From NCBI GenBank assembly GCA_937888765.1, contig CALASU010000208.1, positions 1-21,096 on the forward strand: a stretch of DNA of 21,096 nt, read 5' to 3'. Source of the stretch: an uncultured Clostridia bacterium (GTDB lineage Bacteria; Bacillota; Clostridia; Lachnospirales; Anaerotignaceae). Below the pieces are notes generated by a model. It did not search any database. It worked only from the letters and a program-made list of their open reading frames with translations, and had not been told where the DNA came from. Made by a program: the position numbers and the translations under genes. Each line of letters begins with the position of its first letter. The stretch's first letter is position 1. Of this stretch, positions 12,233 to 20,050 are shown one piece after another.

Positions 12233-15200
12233 TTACTGTTCTGCCATTTTTTTGTAAGCAGCGTATTTTTCTTTTGCCTGTACAGCAGCTTCCTTCAGCA
12301 GTACTTCTGCTGTTTCGGGGAATGTGCGTACCAGGGAAGCGTAACGAACTTCGCCCATCAGGAATTCGTTCAGATCCATTGTAGGTTCTTTGGAATCCAG
12401 AATGAAGGGGTTTTTGCCTTCTTTCTTCAGATCGGGGTTGAAGCGGTACAGTGTCCAGTAACCGGACTGAACAGCCAGTTTTGCTTCCAGCTGAGAGTTT
12501 GCCATACCTTTGGAGATACCGTGGTTGATACAAGGAGCGTAAGCGATTACGATGGAAGGACCTTTGTATGCTTCAGCTTCTTTCAGTGCTTTGATCAGCT
12601 GGTTAGGGTCTGCACCCAGTGCAACCTGTGCAACGTAAACGTAGCCGTAGCTCATCGCCAAGCCGCCCAGATCTTTTTTCACTGTGGGTTTACCGCCTGC
12701 TGCGAACTGTGCAACTGCACCGATAGGTGTCGCTTTGGAGGACTGACCGCCTGTGTTGGAGTAAACTTCTGTATCTACGATCAGGATGTTTACGTCACGA
12801 CCGGAAGCCAGAACGTGGTCCAGACCGCCGTAGCCGATGTCGTATGCCCAACCGTCGCCGCCGTACATCCACATGGATTTCTTTGTCAGATGTTCGCTGT
12901 TTTCCAGGATGAATGCTTTCAGTTCAGCAGCTTCGCCTTCTACTGTCAGAGCTTCCAGAGCTGCGATCAGTGCGCGGGAGTCTGCTTTGGATCTGTCGCC
13001 GTTATCCCAGTTTTCCAGCCATACGTTTGCAGCAGCTGCAAAATCTGTGCCTTCTGTCAGAGCCAGCAGATCTTTTACTTTCATTGTAACGCGTTCTCTC
13101 TGCTGTTCAACAGCCAGTACCATACCAACGGAGAACTGTGCGTTGTTTTCGAACAGGGAGTTGGACCAAGCGGGACCCCAGCCTTCTTTGTTTGTTGTGT
13201 AAGGAACACAAGGAGCTGCAGCACCCCAAGCCTGTGTACAGCCTGTTGCGTTTGCCAGATACATTCTGTCGCCGTACAGCTGTGTCATCAGTTTAGCGTA
13301 AGCTGTTTCACCACAACCTGCACATGCGCCGGAGAATTCAAGCAGAGGCTGTTCGAACTGAGAGCCTTTTACGCTGAATTTGTCCATAGGGTTTTTCTTG
13401 TCGGACAGGGACAGGGAGAAATCCCAGTTAGCCTGTTCGGGCATCTGTGTATCCAGAGGTTTCATAACCAGAGCTTTTTCTTTTGCGGGACATGCTGTTA
13501 CGCAGACACCACAGCCCTGACAATCCAGTGGATCAACCTGAATACGGAATTTGTAGTTTTTGATTTCGCCTGCGCCGTTTGCGTTCAGTACTGTGTAAGA
13601 TTCAGGAGCATTTGCAGCTTCTTCTTCTGTCAGCAGGAAAGGACGGATTGCAGCGTGAGGACATACGTAGGAACACTGGTTACACTGGATACATTTTGTT
13701 GCATCCCATTCGGGAACGTCGATTGCAACACCACGTTTTTCAAATGCGGATGTACCCAGAGGTGCTGTACCATCTTCTCTGCCTACGAATACGGATGTGG
13801 GCAGCAGATCGCCTTTCAGAGCGTTCATAGGTACCATCAGTTTTTCTACGAATTCGGGCAGTACTTTCTTGATTTCGTCTTTGTCTACAACTTTGTCTTC
13901 AGCTGTTTTCCAGCTTTCGGGAACTTCTACTTTGACCAGACCGCTCAGACCTGCGTCAACAGCAGCGTAGTTCATGTTAACAACTTTTTCACCTTTTTTG
14001 CCGTAGGATTTCACGATCGCAGCTTTCATGTAGCCAACAGCGTCATCAACGGGGATGATGTTAGCCAGTTTGAAGAATGCGGACTGCAGGATAGCGTTTG
14101 TTTTGTTACCCAGACCGATTTCTTTACCAATCTTGATCGCGTCGATTGTGTAGAAGTTGATGTTGTTGTTTGCGATGTATTTTTTCACATCAGCAGACAG
14201 ATTCTGATCCAGTTCAGCTGCATTCCATGCGCAGTTCAGCAGGAATGTACCGCCGGGTTTGATTTCGGAAACGATATCGTATTTTTCCATATAGGACTGG
14301 TTGTGGCAAGCTACAAAGTCAGCGTTGCTTGTTACCAGGTAGCTGGAACGGATAGGTGTGTCACCGAAACGCAGGTGAGAACGTGTGATACCGCCGGATT
14401 TCTTTGTATCATATTCAAAGTAAGCCTGAGCGTATTTATCTGTGTGGTCACCAATGATCTTGATGGAGTTTTTGTTAGCACCTACTGTACCGTCGGAGCC
14501 CAGACCCCAGAATTTACAGGATACTGTGCTTGCGTCAGCCAGGTTAGGTTCGGGACCAACTTCGATGGATGTGTTGGAAACGTCATCAATGATACCAACT
14601 GTGAAGTGGTTTTTCTGTTCGCCGTTCATGTTGTCGAATACAGCGATGATCTGACCGGGTGTTACGTCTTTGGAAGACAGACCGTATCTGCCAGCCAGTA
14701 CTTTAGCCATTTTGCCTGTTTCGATCAGTGCGGAGCAAACATCTTCGTACAGGGGTTCACCCAGTGCGCCGGGTTCTTTTGTTCTGTCCAGAACTGTGAT
14801 TGTTTTCACTGTTTCGGGCAGAGCGTCCATGAAGTGTTTGATGGAGAAAGGTCTGTACAGGTGAACCTGCAGGAAACCTATTTTTTTGCCTTCAGCAGTC
14901 AGTTTTTCAACAACTTCCTGGATAACGCCTGTAGCGGAACCCATAGCGATGATTACCTGTTCTGCATCGGGAGCACCGAAGTAGTTGAACAGTTTGTAGT
15001 TTCTGCCTGTGATTTTGTTGATTTCGTTCATGTATTCTTCTACGATTTCAGGCAGTCTTGTATAGAAAGGTGTACAAGCTTCTCTGTTCTGGAAGAATAC
15101 GTCGGGGTTCTGTACTGTGGAACGCTGAACGGGATGTTCGGGGTTCAGAGCGTTCTTTCTGAATTTCTTCAGAGCGTCCTGGTCAACCAGTTTTGCCAGA

Positions 15201-15772
15201 TCTTCATAGTCCATAACTTCGATTTTCTGCAGTTCGTGAGAAGTACGGAAACCATCGAAGAAGTGGATGAAGGGTACGGAACCTTTGATTGCGGACAGGT
15301 GAGCAACACCAGCCAGGTCCATTACTTCCTGTACGGATGCGGAAGACAGCATTGCACAACCGATCTGACGGCAAGCCATAACGTCGGAATGGTCACCGAA
15401 GATGGAGAATGCATGTGTACCTACTGTACGGGATGCAACGTGGAATACGCCGGGTTTCAGCTGACCAGCGATTCTGTACATAGGAGGGATCATCAGCAGC
15501 AGACCCTGAGAAGCTGTGTATGTTGTTGCCAGTGTACCAGCTTCCAGTGCGCCGTGCATAGCACCTGCAGCACCTGCTTCAGATTCCAGTTCCAGCAGAC
15601 GCACTGTCTGACCGAACATGTTTTTCTTACCGTTTGCGGACCAGCTATCTACGTGTTCCGCCATAGGGGAAGAAGGTGTGATAGGGTAAATGGTAGCTAC
15701 TTCTGTGAATGCATAAGAGATATATGCAGCAGCTTCATTACCGTCCATTGTTTTCATGATTTTTGTACTCAT
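12233..15772 (-). CDS. nifJ: Pyruvate:ferredoxin (flavodoxin) oxidoreductase, single-chain
   Basis: This enzyme converts pyruvate and CoA to acetyl-CoA, CO2 and reduced ferredoxin, the central step of anaerobic pyruvate use. The 1179-aa length is that of the fused homodimeric enzyme. The N-terminal domain carries ATIYPITPSSPMAEHVD (about residues 26-42). A two-cluster ferredoxin domain follows, with CIQCNQCSYVCP near 690 and CQGCGVCVTACP near 753. The C-terminal thiamine-diphosphate domain has GACAGCGETAYAKL, GDGWAYDIGYGG near 970 and DTEVYSNTGGQSSKATP. The ATG at 15772 follows GAAAGGAG. It is a single-gene unit with its own promoter and tandem terminators, and is probably highly expressed. 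Confidence 0.98.
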   Translation of the reverse strand: MSTKIMKTMDGNEAAAYISYAFTEVATIYPITPSSPMAEHVDSWSANGKKNMFGQTVRLLELESEAGAAGAMHGALEAGTLATTYTASQGLLLMIPPMYRIAGQLKPGVFHVASRTVGTHAFSIFGDHSDVMACRQIGCAMLSSASVQEVMDLAGVAHLSAIKGSVPFIHFFDGFRTSHELQKIEVMDYEDLAKLVDQDALKKFRKNALNPEHPVQRSTVQNPDVFFQNREACTPFYTRLPEIVEEYMNEINKITGRNYKLFNYFGAPDAEQVIIAMGSATGVIQEVVEKLTAEGKKIGFLQVHLYRPFSIKHFMDALPETVKTITVLDRTKEPGALGEPLYEDVCSALIETGKMAKVLAGRYGLSSKDVTPGQIIAVFDNMNGEQKNHFTVGIIDDVSNTSIEVGPEPNLADASTVSCKFWGLGSDGTVGANKNSIKIIGDHTDKYAQAYFEYDTKKSGGITRSHLRFGDTPIRSSYLVTSNADFVACHNQSYMEKYDIVSEIKPGGTFLLNCAWNAAELDQNLSADVKKYIANNNINFYTIDAIKIGKEIGLGNKTNAILQSAFFKLANIIPVDDAVGYMKAAIVKSYGKKGEKVVNMNYAAVDAGLSGLVKVEVPESWKTAEDKVVDKDEIKKVLPEFVEKLMVPMNALKGDLLPTSVFVGREDGTAPLGTSAFEKRGVAIDVPEWDATKCIQCNQCSYVCPHAAIRPFLLTEEEAANAPESYTVLNANGAGEIKNYKFRIQVDPLDCQGCGVCVTACPAKEKALVMKPLDTQMPEQANWDFSLSLSDKKNPMDKFSVKGSQFEQPLLEFSGACAGCGETAYAKLMTQLYGDRMYLANATGCTQAWGAAAPCVPYTTNKEGWGPAWSNSLFENNAQFSVGMVLAVEQQRERVTMKVKDLLALTEGTDFAAAANVWLENWDNGDRSKADSRALIAALEALTVEGEAAELKAFILENSEHLTKKSMWMYGGDGWAYDIGYGGLDHVLASGRDVNILIVDTEVYSNTGGQSSKATPIGAVAQFAAGGKPTVKKDLGGLAMSYGYVYVAQVALGADPNQLIKALKEAEAYKGPSIVIAYAPCINHGISKGMANSQLEAKLAVQSGYWTLYRFNPDLKKEGKNPFILDSKEPTMDLNEFLMGEVRYASLVRTFPETAEVLLKEAAVQAKEKYAAYKKMAEQ

Positions 15773-15876
15773 GTAATGGAACTCCTTTCATAAATTAGAT
15801 AGTGAGTAATAAAAAAATGACGTCTACGCCCGTGGAGAAGTCCTCTCGAGAAATGTACAGACTGCCCCACTATTGC

Positions 15877-15890
15877 TTATAAGCTTATAA
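15877..15890. promoter_or_regulatory. 14-bp palindrome at the nifJ transcription start
   Basis: TTATAAGCTTATAA is a perfect palindrome lying just downstream of the -10 box, over the expected start site. It could be a repressor site. It does not match the Rex consensus TTGTTAAN4TTAACAA closely. Confidence 0.45.
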
Positions 15891-15894
15891 TTTG

Positions 15895-15923
15895 ATGATA
15901 ATTTATTTCAAAATTCTTGTCAA
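15895..15923 (-). promoter_or_regulatory. nifJ promoter
   Basis: On -, TTGACA (15918-15923) and TATCAT (15895-15900) are separated by 17 bases. The leader would be about 115 nt. In 15773-16036 I see no other gene. Confidence 0.8.
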
Positions 15924-16036
15924 TCGTTTATGGGGGATTTTGCGTGTATTTTGTGTTCAAAATTGTGTACGGATGGCGAAATAACGCCACATTCTGGGGA
16001 ATGTGGAAGTGTTTGCACAGAAAGGGGGAAAATAGG

Positions 16037-16975
16037 ATGGAATTGGCAAAGATTCGATTTCTGGAGCAGGGGGAGGATGCTGTTCTTCCTGCATGGACAC
16101 GGCTGCTGCCGAAGCAGTGGCGAGAGAGATATTTAGTTTCTCATGTGCCGTATCGAATAGAGGAAAAGGAAAGTGGTTTAACGGGTATTTTGCAGGTACA
16201 AAGAGAGGGGGCAATGACGGCAGAGTGGCGGCAGGGAGCAAAAAGGCTGCTTGGGGATTTGCAGGAGAAAGGGGCGCAGATCATCGTACCGCCTGCTGAG
16301 GGCGAATTTCCAAGAGAGATACTTCCGTTTGCTGAGGGGAGGAATTTAGCGGTATTGTTTGCTTTTGAGGGTGCAGTGGAGGCGTTGAAACGGCAGGGAA
16401 AAGAACCGTCTGCCGCATCGTATCTGCTTTCCGGCGGAGAACCTGCACTCTGGCGGGTACTGCTTGCTTCTATGGGGAATGAGGTCAATTGCCTTTCTGT
16501 TCTGACGACGGATCTGCAGGATGCTGATGCTCTTGCAGAAGAACTGTATGAAGATCGAGGGCTTGCGGTTGAGGTCTTTGCTTCGCCAAAGAACAATGCT
16601 TTTCGGGAAGCAGATGTGATCTTTTCCTGCGGTATGGAACAGCGGGCGTATGAGCATACTTTAAAACGAGGCTGTTTCTGGATGGATTTTGCGGGGAATC
16701 GTGCCGCTTTGCGGCGGATTCTGCGTACCCGTCCTGATGTTTCGGCGGCAGAAGGGTATTTTTTCCATGTCGGCGAGTGCCAGAAAGAGGGCAGAACGGC
16801 AGAAGCAGAGGCATTTTTGCGGTGCCAAGCCTTCCGCTCTGCATTTGATATGGATTTTTCAAAATGGGATGCGGCGGCTCTGCGTACTGCATTGCAGAAA
16901 GCGGGGTTCTCCGTTTCTGGCTTCTCGGCTTTCGGCAGACGCGTGAAAATACAGAAAACAGTACTTGGGAAATAG
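16037..16975 (+). CDS. Protein of unknown function, possible Rossmann-like fold
   Basis: I do not recognise this 312-aa protein. I start it at the ATG at 16037, which follows GAAAGGGGGAAAATAGG; the frame is open further upstream but without a ribosome site. Residues from about 128 read SYLLSGGEPALWRVLLASMG, then NCLSVLTTDLQDADALAEELYEDRG, ADVIFSCGMEQRAYEH and CFWMDFAGN. This beta-alpha alternation and the run of small hydrophobic strands suggest a nucleotide-binding-like fold, but the usual GxGxxG is not present. There is no signal peptide or membrane span. The Lys-rich C-terminus reads GRRVKIQKTVLGK. It is divergent from nifJ and precedes greA, from which it is separated by a structured repeat. 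Confidence 0.8.
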   Translation: MELAKIRFLEQGEDAVLPAWTRLLPKQWRERYLVSHVPYRIEEKESGLTGILQVQREGAMTAEWRQGAKRLLGDLQEKGAQIIVPPAEGEFPREILPFAEGRNLAVLFAFEGAVEALKRQGKEPSAASYLLSGGEPALWRVLLASMGNEVNCLSVLTTDLQDADALAEELYEDRGLAVEVFASPKNNAFREADVIFSCGMEQRAYEHTLKRGCFWMDFAGNRAALRRILRTRPDVSAAEGYFFHVGECQKEGRTAEAEAFLRCQAFRSAFDMDFSKWDAAALRTALQKAGFSVSGFSAFGRRVKIQKTVLGK

Positions 16976-17012
16976 TGGTATGAGTTTCTTCCTTTTAAAT
17001 AGGAATGTTTTG

Positions 17013-17250
17013 CGGGGAAACCTTTTTTCTTGAAAAAGTTTCCCCGTACCCCTTCAAAAATCGCCTGGGGCATATTTGCGGGACTTTGCCCCTGCACCCC
17101 ACTCGCTTTTTAGAAAAAAGCGAGCCAAAAACTTTTATTTGCCTTCGGCGGATAAATTATATTTTTTCGGCAAAAGCGAATGCTTTTGCATATGGGGGTC
17201 GAGGGGAATGATTCCCCTGGTAGGGAGCTCGAGGGGCAAAGCCCCTCGAA
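17013..17250 (+). repeat. Structured intergenic repeat, copy C with extra hairpins
   Basis: The left part has CGGGGAAAC/GTTTCCCCG arms extended by T-run/A-run pairing (17013-17046), then a 19-base match to copy B at 17084-17102 and a CTCGCTTTTT/AAAAAGCGAG hairpin (about 17103-17124). From 17113 on it follows copy A closely. Stems keep pairing although their bases differ from copy A. The element ends directly before the greA promoter. No gene lies in 16976-17387. Confidence 0.8.
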
Positions 17251-17263
17251 ATAAAGAAAAACA

Positions 17264-17292
17264 TTGACATTTGACTGTGTATTCGCTATAAT
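17264..17292 (+). promoter_or_regulatory. Consensus promoter of the greA-lysS operon
   Basis: TTGACA (17264-17269) and TATAAT (17287-17292) with a 17-base spacer match the sigma-A consensus at all 12 positions. Transcription should start near 17299. Confidence 0.92.
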
Positions 17293-17308
17293 TTTTACCG
17301 ATGAACAG

Positions 17309-17330
17309 GGGGCGACCAAGCCCCTTTTTT
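17309..17330 (+). terminator. Terminator-like hairpin at the very start of the greA leader
   Basis: GGGGC (17309-17313), loop GACCAA, GCCCC (17320-17324) and six T residues lie about 10 bases after the expected transcription start and 58 bases before greA. It could release very short RNAs from a promoter that otherwise looks unregulated. Confidence 0.65.
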
Positions 17331-17387
17331 CCTTGTTAAAAGGCAGGGAAATGAGAAAGAAGAATAAAAAGAGGAGTGACAACACCC

Positions 17388-17864
17388 ATGGCAGAAAAAA
17401 AAGTTATTTTGACTTATGAAGGTCTGAAAAACATGGAAGCGGAACTGGAAAACCTGAAAACAGTCCGCAGACAGGAAGTAGCAGAAAAGATCAAAGAAGC
17501 AAGAGGTCAGGGCGACCTTTCCGAAAACGCCGAATATGATTCCGCAAAAGAAGAACAGGCTGAAATCGAAGCACGTATCGTTGTGCTGGAAAAAATGCTG
17601 CGTAATGCAGAAGTAATCGATGAAGAAGGCACAACAAAGGATACAGTAGGTCTGGGTACAACTGTAACTGTACTGGACGTTGAATTTGACGAAGAAATGG
17701 AATACACAATCGTAGGTTCTGCGGAAGCAGATCCCATGAACGGCAGAATCTCCAATGAATCTCCCGTTGGTATGGCTCTGCTGGGTCATAAAACAGGCGA
17801 TTCCATCTCTATCAATACACCCGATGGCGAAGCAGTATTCAAAGTACTGAAAATTGCAAAATAA
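17388..17864 (+). CDS. greA: Transcription elongation factor GreA
   Basis: GreA rescues backtracked RNA polymerase by stimulating cleavage of the RNA 3' end. The 158-aa protein starts MAEKKVILTYEGLKNMEAEL. The N-terminal coiled coil (about residues 1-75) carries the acidic tip in GDLSENAEYDSAKEEQ, whose Asp and Glu reach into the polymerase channel. The C-terminal FKBP-like domain has PVGMALLGHKTGDSISINTPDG. I use the ATG at 17388, after AGAGGAG; a GTG at 17376 overlaps the ribosome site. lysS follows 46 bases on, and both share one promoter, a pairing found in several Clostridia. Confidence 0.97.
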   Translation: MAEKKVILTYEGLKNMEAELENLKTVRRQEVAEKIKEARGQGDLSENAEYDSAKEEQAEIEARIVVLEKMLRNAEVIDEEGTTKDTVGLGTTVTVLDVEFDEEMEYTIVGSAEADPMNGRISNESPVGMALLGHKTGDSISINTPDGEAVFKVLKIAK

Positions 17865-17910
17865 GAAACAGATACCCGATAAAAGAAAAACACGGAACGG
17901 AGGAACGAAC

Positions 17911-19413
17911 GTGGCAGAAGAAAACAAAGAAGTTCTGGAACTGACACAGCAGGAACTGAGCGAACAGAATAGAATCAGACGTGAAAAACTGGCACAGATG
18001 CAGGAAGAAGGCAAAGACCCTTTCCAGATTGTAAGATATGATGTAACACACCATAGCGATGAAATCAAAGCTAACTTTGAAGCACTGGAAAATACAGATG
18101 TTGTAATCGCTGGCCGTATGATGAGCAAACGTATTATGGGTAAGGCTTCTTTCTGTAATATTCAGGACAGAAACGGCAATATGCAGTCCTATGTGAGCAA
18201 AAACGACATCGGCGAAGAAGCATATGCTGCATTCAAAAAATACGATATCGGCGATATCATCGGTATCAAAGGCTTCGTATTCAAAACAAAAACAGGTGAA
18301 ATCTCTGTTCATGCAAAAGAAGTTGTACTGCTGAGCAAGAGCCTGCAGGTTCTGCCCGAAAAATTCCACGGTCTGAAAGACCAGGAACTGCGTTACAGAC
18401 AGAGATATGTAGATCTGATTGTAAATCCCGAATCCAGAGACACATTCATCAAACGCTCCAAAATTATCACAGAAATCAGAAAATTCCTGGACAGCAAGGG
18501 CTTCCTGGAAGTAGAAACACCTGTACTGCAGACAATCCCCGGCGGTGCATCTGCAAGACCTTTCATCACACACCATAATACACTGGATATTGATATGTAC
18601 TGCCGTATCGCTCTGGAACTGCCCCTGAAACGTCTGATCGTCGGCGGCTTTGAAAGAGTATACGAAATTGGTCGTGTATTCAGAAACGAAGGTATCTCTG
18701 TTCGTCATAACCCCGAATTCACACTGATGGAACTGTATCAGGCATATACAGACTATAACGGTATGATGGATATTACAGAAGAAATGTTCCGTACAGTAGC
18801 ACAGAACGTACTGGGTACAACAACTGTAAATTACGGCGGCCATGAAATCAAACTGGGCGAACCTTTCGCAAGAATTACAATGGTTGACGCTGTAAAAGAA
18901 CATACAGGTATCGACTTCGATCAGGTAAAAGATACAGAAGAAGCAAAAGCACTGGCAAAAGAACGCCATGTGGAATTTGAAGATCATCACCAGAAAGGTG
19001 ATATCCTGAACCTGTTCTTTGAAGAATTCGTAGAAAAGAACCTGATTCAGCCTACATTCATCATTGATTATCCTGTAGAAATTTCTCCTCTGACAAAGAG
19101 AAAACCCGATAAACCCGAATTCACAGAAAGATTCGAGCTGTTTATCGTGGGCAGAGAATACGGTAACGCATATTCCGAACTGAATGACCCCATTGACCAG
19201 AGATCCCGTTTTGAATATCAGGAATTCCTGAGAGAAAACGGCGACGATGAAGCAAATATGATTGATGAAGATTTCCTGACAGCTCTGGAATATGGTATGC
19301 CCCCTACAGGCGGTCTGGGCGTAGGTATTGATAGATTCGTTATGCTGCTGACAGAATCCGTGTCCATTAGAGACGTAATCTTGTTCCCTACAATGAAACC
19401 GATCAATGACTAA
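17911..19413 (+). CDS. lysS: Lysyl-tRNA synthetase, class II
   Basis: This enzyme charges tRNA-Lys with lysine. The 500-aa product has an N-terminal OB-fold anticodon-binding domain (about 55-150, VVIAGRMMSKRIMGKASFCN onwards). The class II core follows with motif 1 near FLEVETPVLQTIPGGASARPF, motif 2 in EIGRVFRNEGISVRHNPEFT and motif 3 GGLGVGIDRFVMLLT. It ends RDVILFPTMKP, as usual for LysS. I chose the GTG at 17911, seven bases after GGAGG; an earlier in-frame start at 17854 would overlap greA and adds a non-conserved basic stretch. No T-box leader is present, so expression follows the greA promoter. Confidence 0.97.
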   Translation: MAEENKEVLELTQQELSEQNRIRREKLAQMQEEGKDPFQIVRYDVTHHSDEIKANFEALENTDVVIAGRMMSKRIMGKASFCNIQDRNGNMQSYVSKNDIGEEAYAAFKKYDIGDIIGIKGFVFKTKTGEISVHAKEVVLLSKSLQVLPEKFHGLKDQELRYRQRYVDLIVNPESRDTFIKRSKIITEIRKFLDSKGFLEVETPVLQTIPGGASARPFITHHNTLDIDMYCRIALELPLKRLIVGGFERVYEIGRVFRNEGISVRHNPEFTLMELYQAYTDYNGMMDITEEMFRTVAQNVLGTTTVNYGGHEIKLGEPFARITMVDAVKEHTGIDFDQVKDTEEAKALAKERHVEFEDHHQKGDILNLFFEEFVEKNLIQPTFIIDYPVEISPLTKRKPDKPEFTERFELFIVGREYGNAYSELNDPIDQRSRFEYQEFLRENGDDEANMIDEDFLTALEYGMPPTGGLGVGIDRFVMLLTESVSIRDVILFPTMKPIND

Positions 19414-19509
19414 AACCTTGATTTTTCGGGCTTTGTAAGAGATTTGATGACTGAAAAAAACGAATTTACGACAGTTTGACGACAGTTGAATAAAGTGATT
19501 TAAAATATG

Positions 19510-19556
19510 AAGCACTATTTCTTATAGCGATATGAGAAGTAGTGCTTTTTTATTTT
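19510..19556 (+). terminator. Terminator of the greA-lysS operon
   Basis: A 15-bp stem with two G-U pairs (arms 19510-19524 and 19533-19547) and an 8-base loop is followed by TTTTTATTTT. Confidence 0.9.
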
Positions 19557-20050
19557 GCGGAAAATATAAAGAATGAGTTATACATAGTCAAAAATAGTAG
19601 ATAGTGTTTTCGGAATGCCTTTTTGTTCCAGAAATGAGATGGGGGTAGGGTGGTAGTTGGATAGGGGGATGGGGAGAAAACAAACCACAGGGGACACCAA
19701 GGGGGCAGAAATGGGTTTCGGAGATTTTGGTTCTGGTGGGGAATATGGAGAGATTTGGAAAGAGATAGTTTTTCTCAAAGATGTTGAAAATTTAAGGAAT
19801 ATCAAAATGTTTTGAGATACAGAGGAATATCAAAAACAGCATGAATCAATAACTGGATATAGCATTATAAAAAAGTTATTTCTACTCTTAACAGTGCATT
19901 GCTAAGAATTGGATAGTAAAAATTTTATAAGTCCAGCTAATAAATGTCAATAGATAAATGAAAAAAGTTTTATCTCTAAAAAAGGGCAGACTTATCCCTT
20001 GGTAGAAATATCATCAAAAAAAGATATTGATTCATCGGATTTCTGGCACT
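19557..20050. other. Gene-free region between lysS and the transposase
   Basis: No credible gene is seen. The left part (about 19635-19745) is strongly G-rich on +. The right part is AT-rich and differs from the surrounding genes. It contains a 13-nt direct repeat AGGAATATCAAAA at 19795-19807 and 19823-19835. It also has an 11-nt inverted repeat, ATGAATCAATA at 19841-19851 and its complement at 20025-20035. The end of the insertion element probably lies somewhere here, but I see no definite boundary or target duplication. Confidence 0.5.
19922..19950 (-). promoter_or_regulatory. Strong promoter-like sequence downstream of the transposase
   Basis: On -, TTGACA (19945-19950) and TAAAAT (19922-19927) are 17 bases apart. 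It points away from the transposase into gene-free DNA. It could drive a non-coding RNA of the element. Confidence 0.55.

Noticed and set aside
12209..15793. A 1194-codon open frame on + opposite nifJ
   Set aside because: It is the antisense shadow of nifJ: it is extremely rich in Cys, Phe and Gln, has no ribosome site or known domain, and follows from the codon bias of the true gene.
17839..19515. A 558-codon frame on - opposite lysS
   Set aside because: Shadow of lysS codon usage; no motifs and no initiation signals.
19578..19805. A 75-codon Pro/Ser-rich frame on - in the G-rich tract
   Set aside because: No ribosome site and a composition explained by C-runs on that strand; also no match to a family I know.
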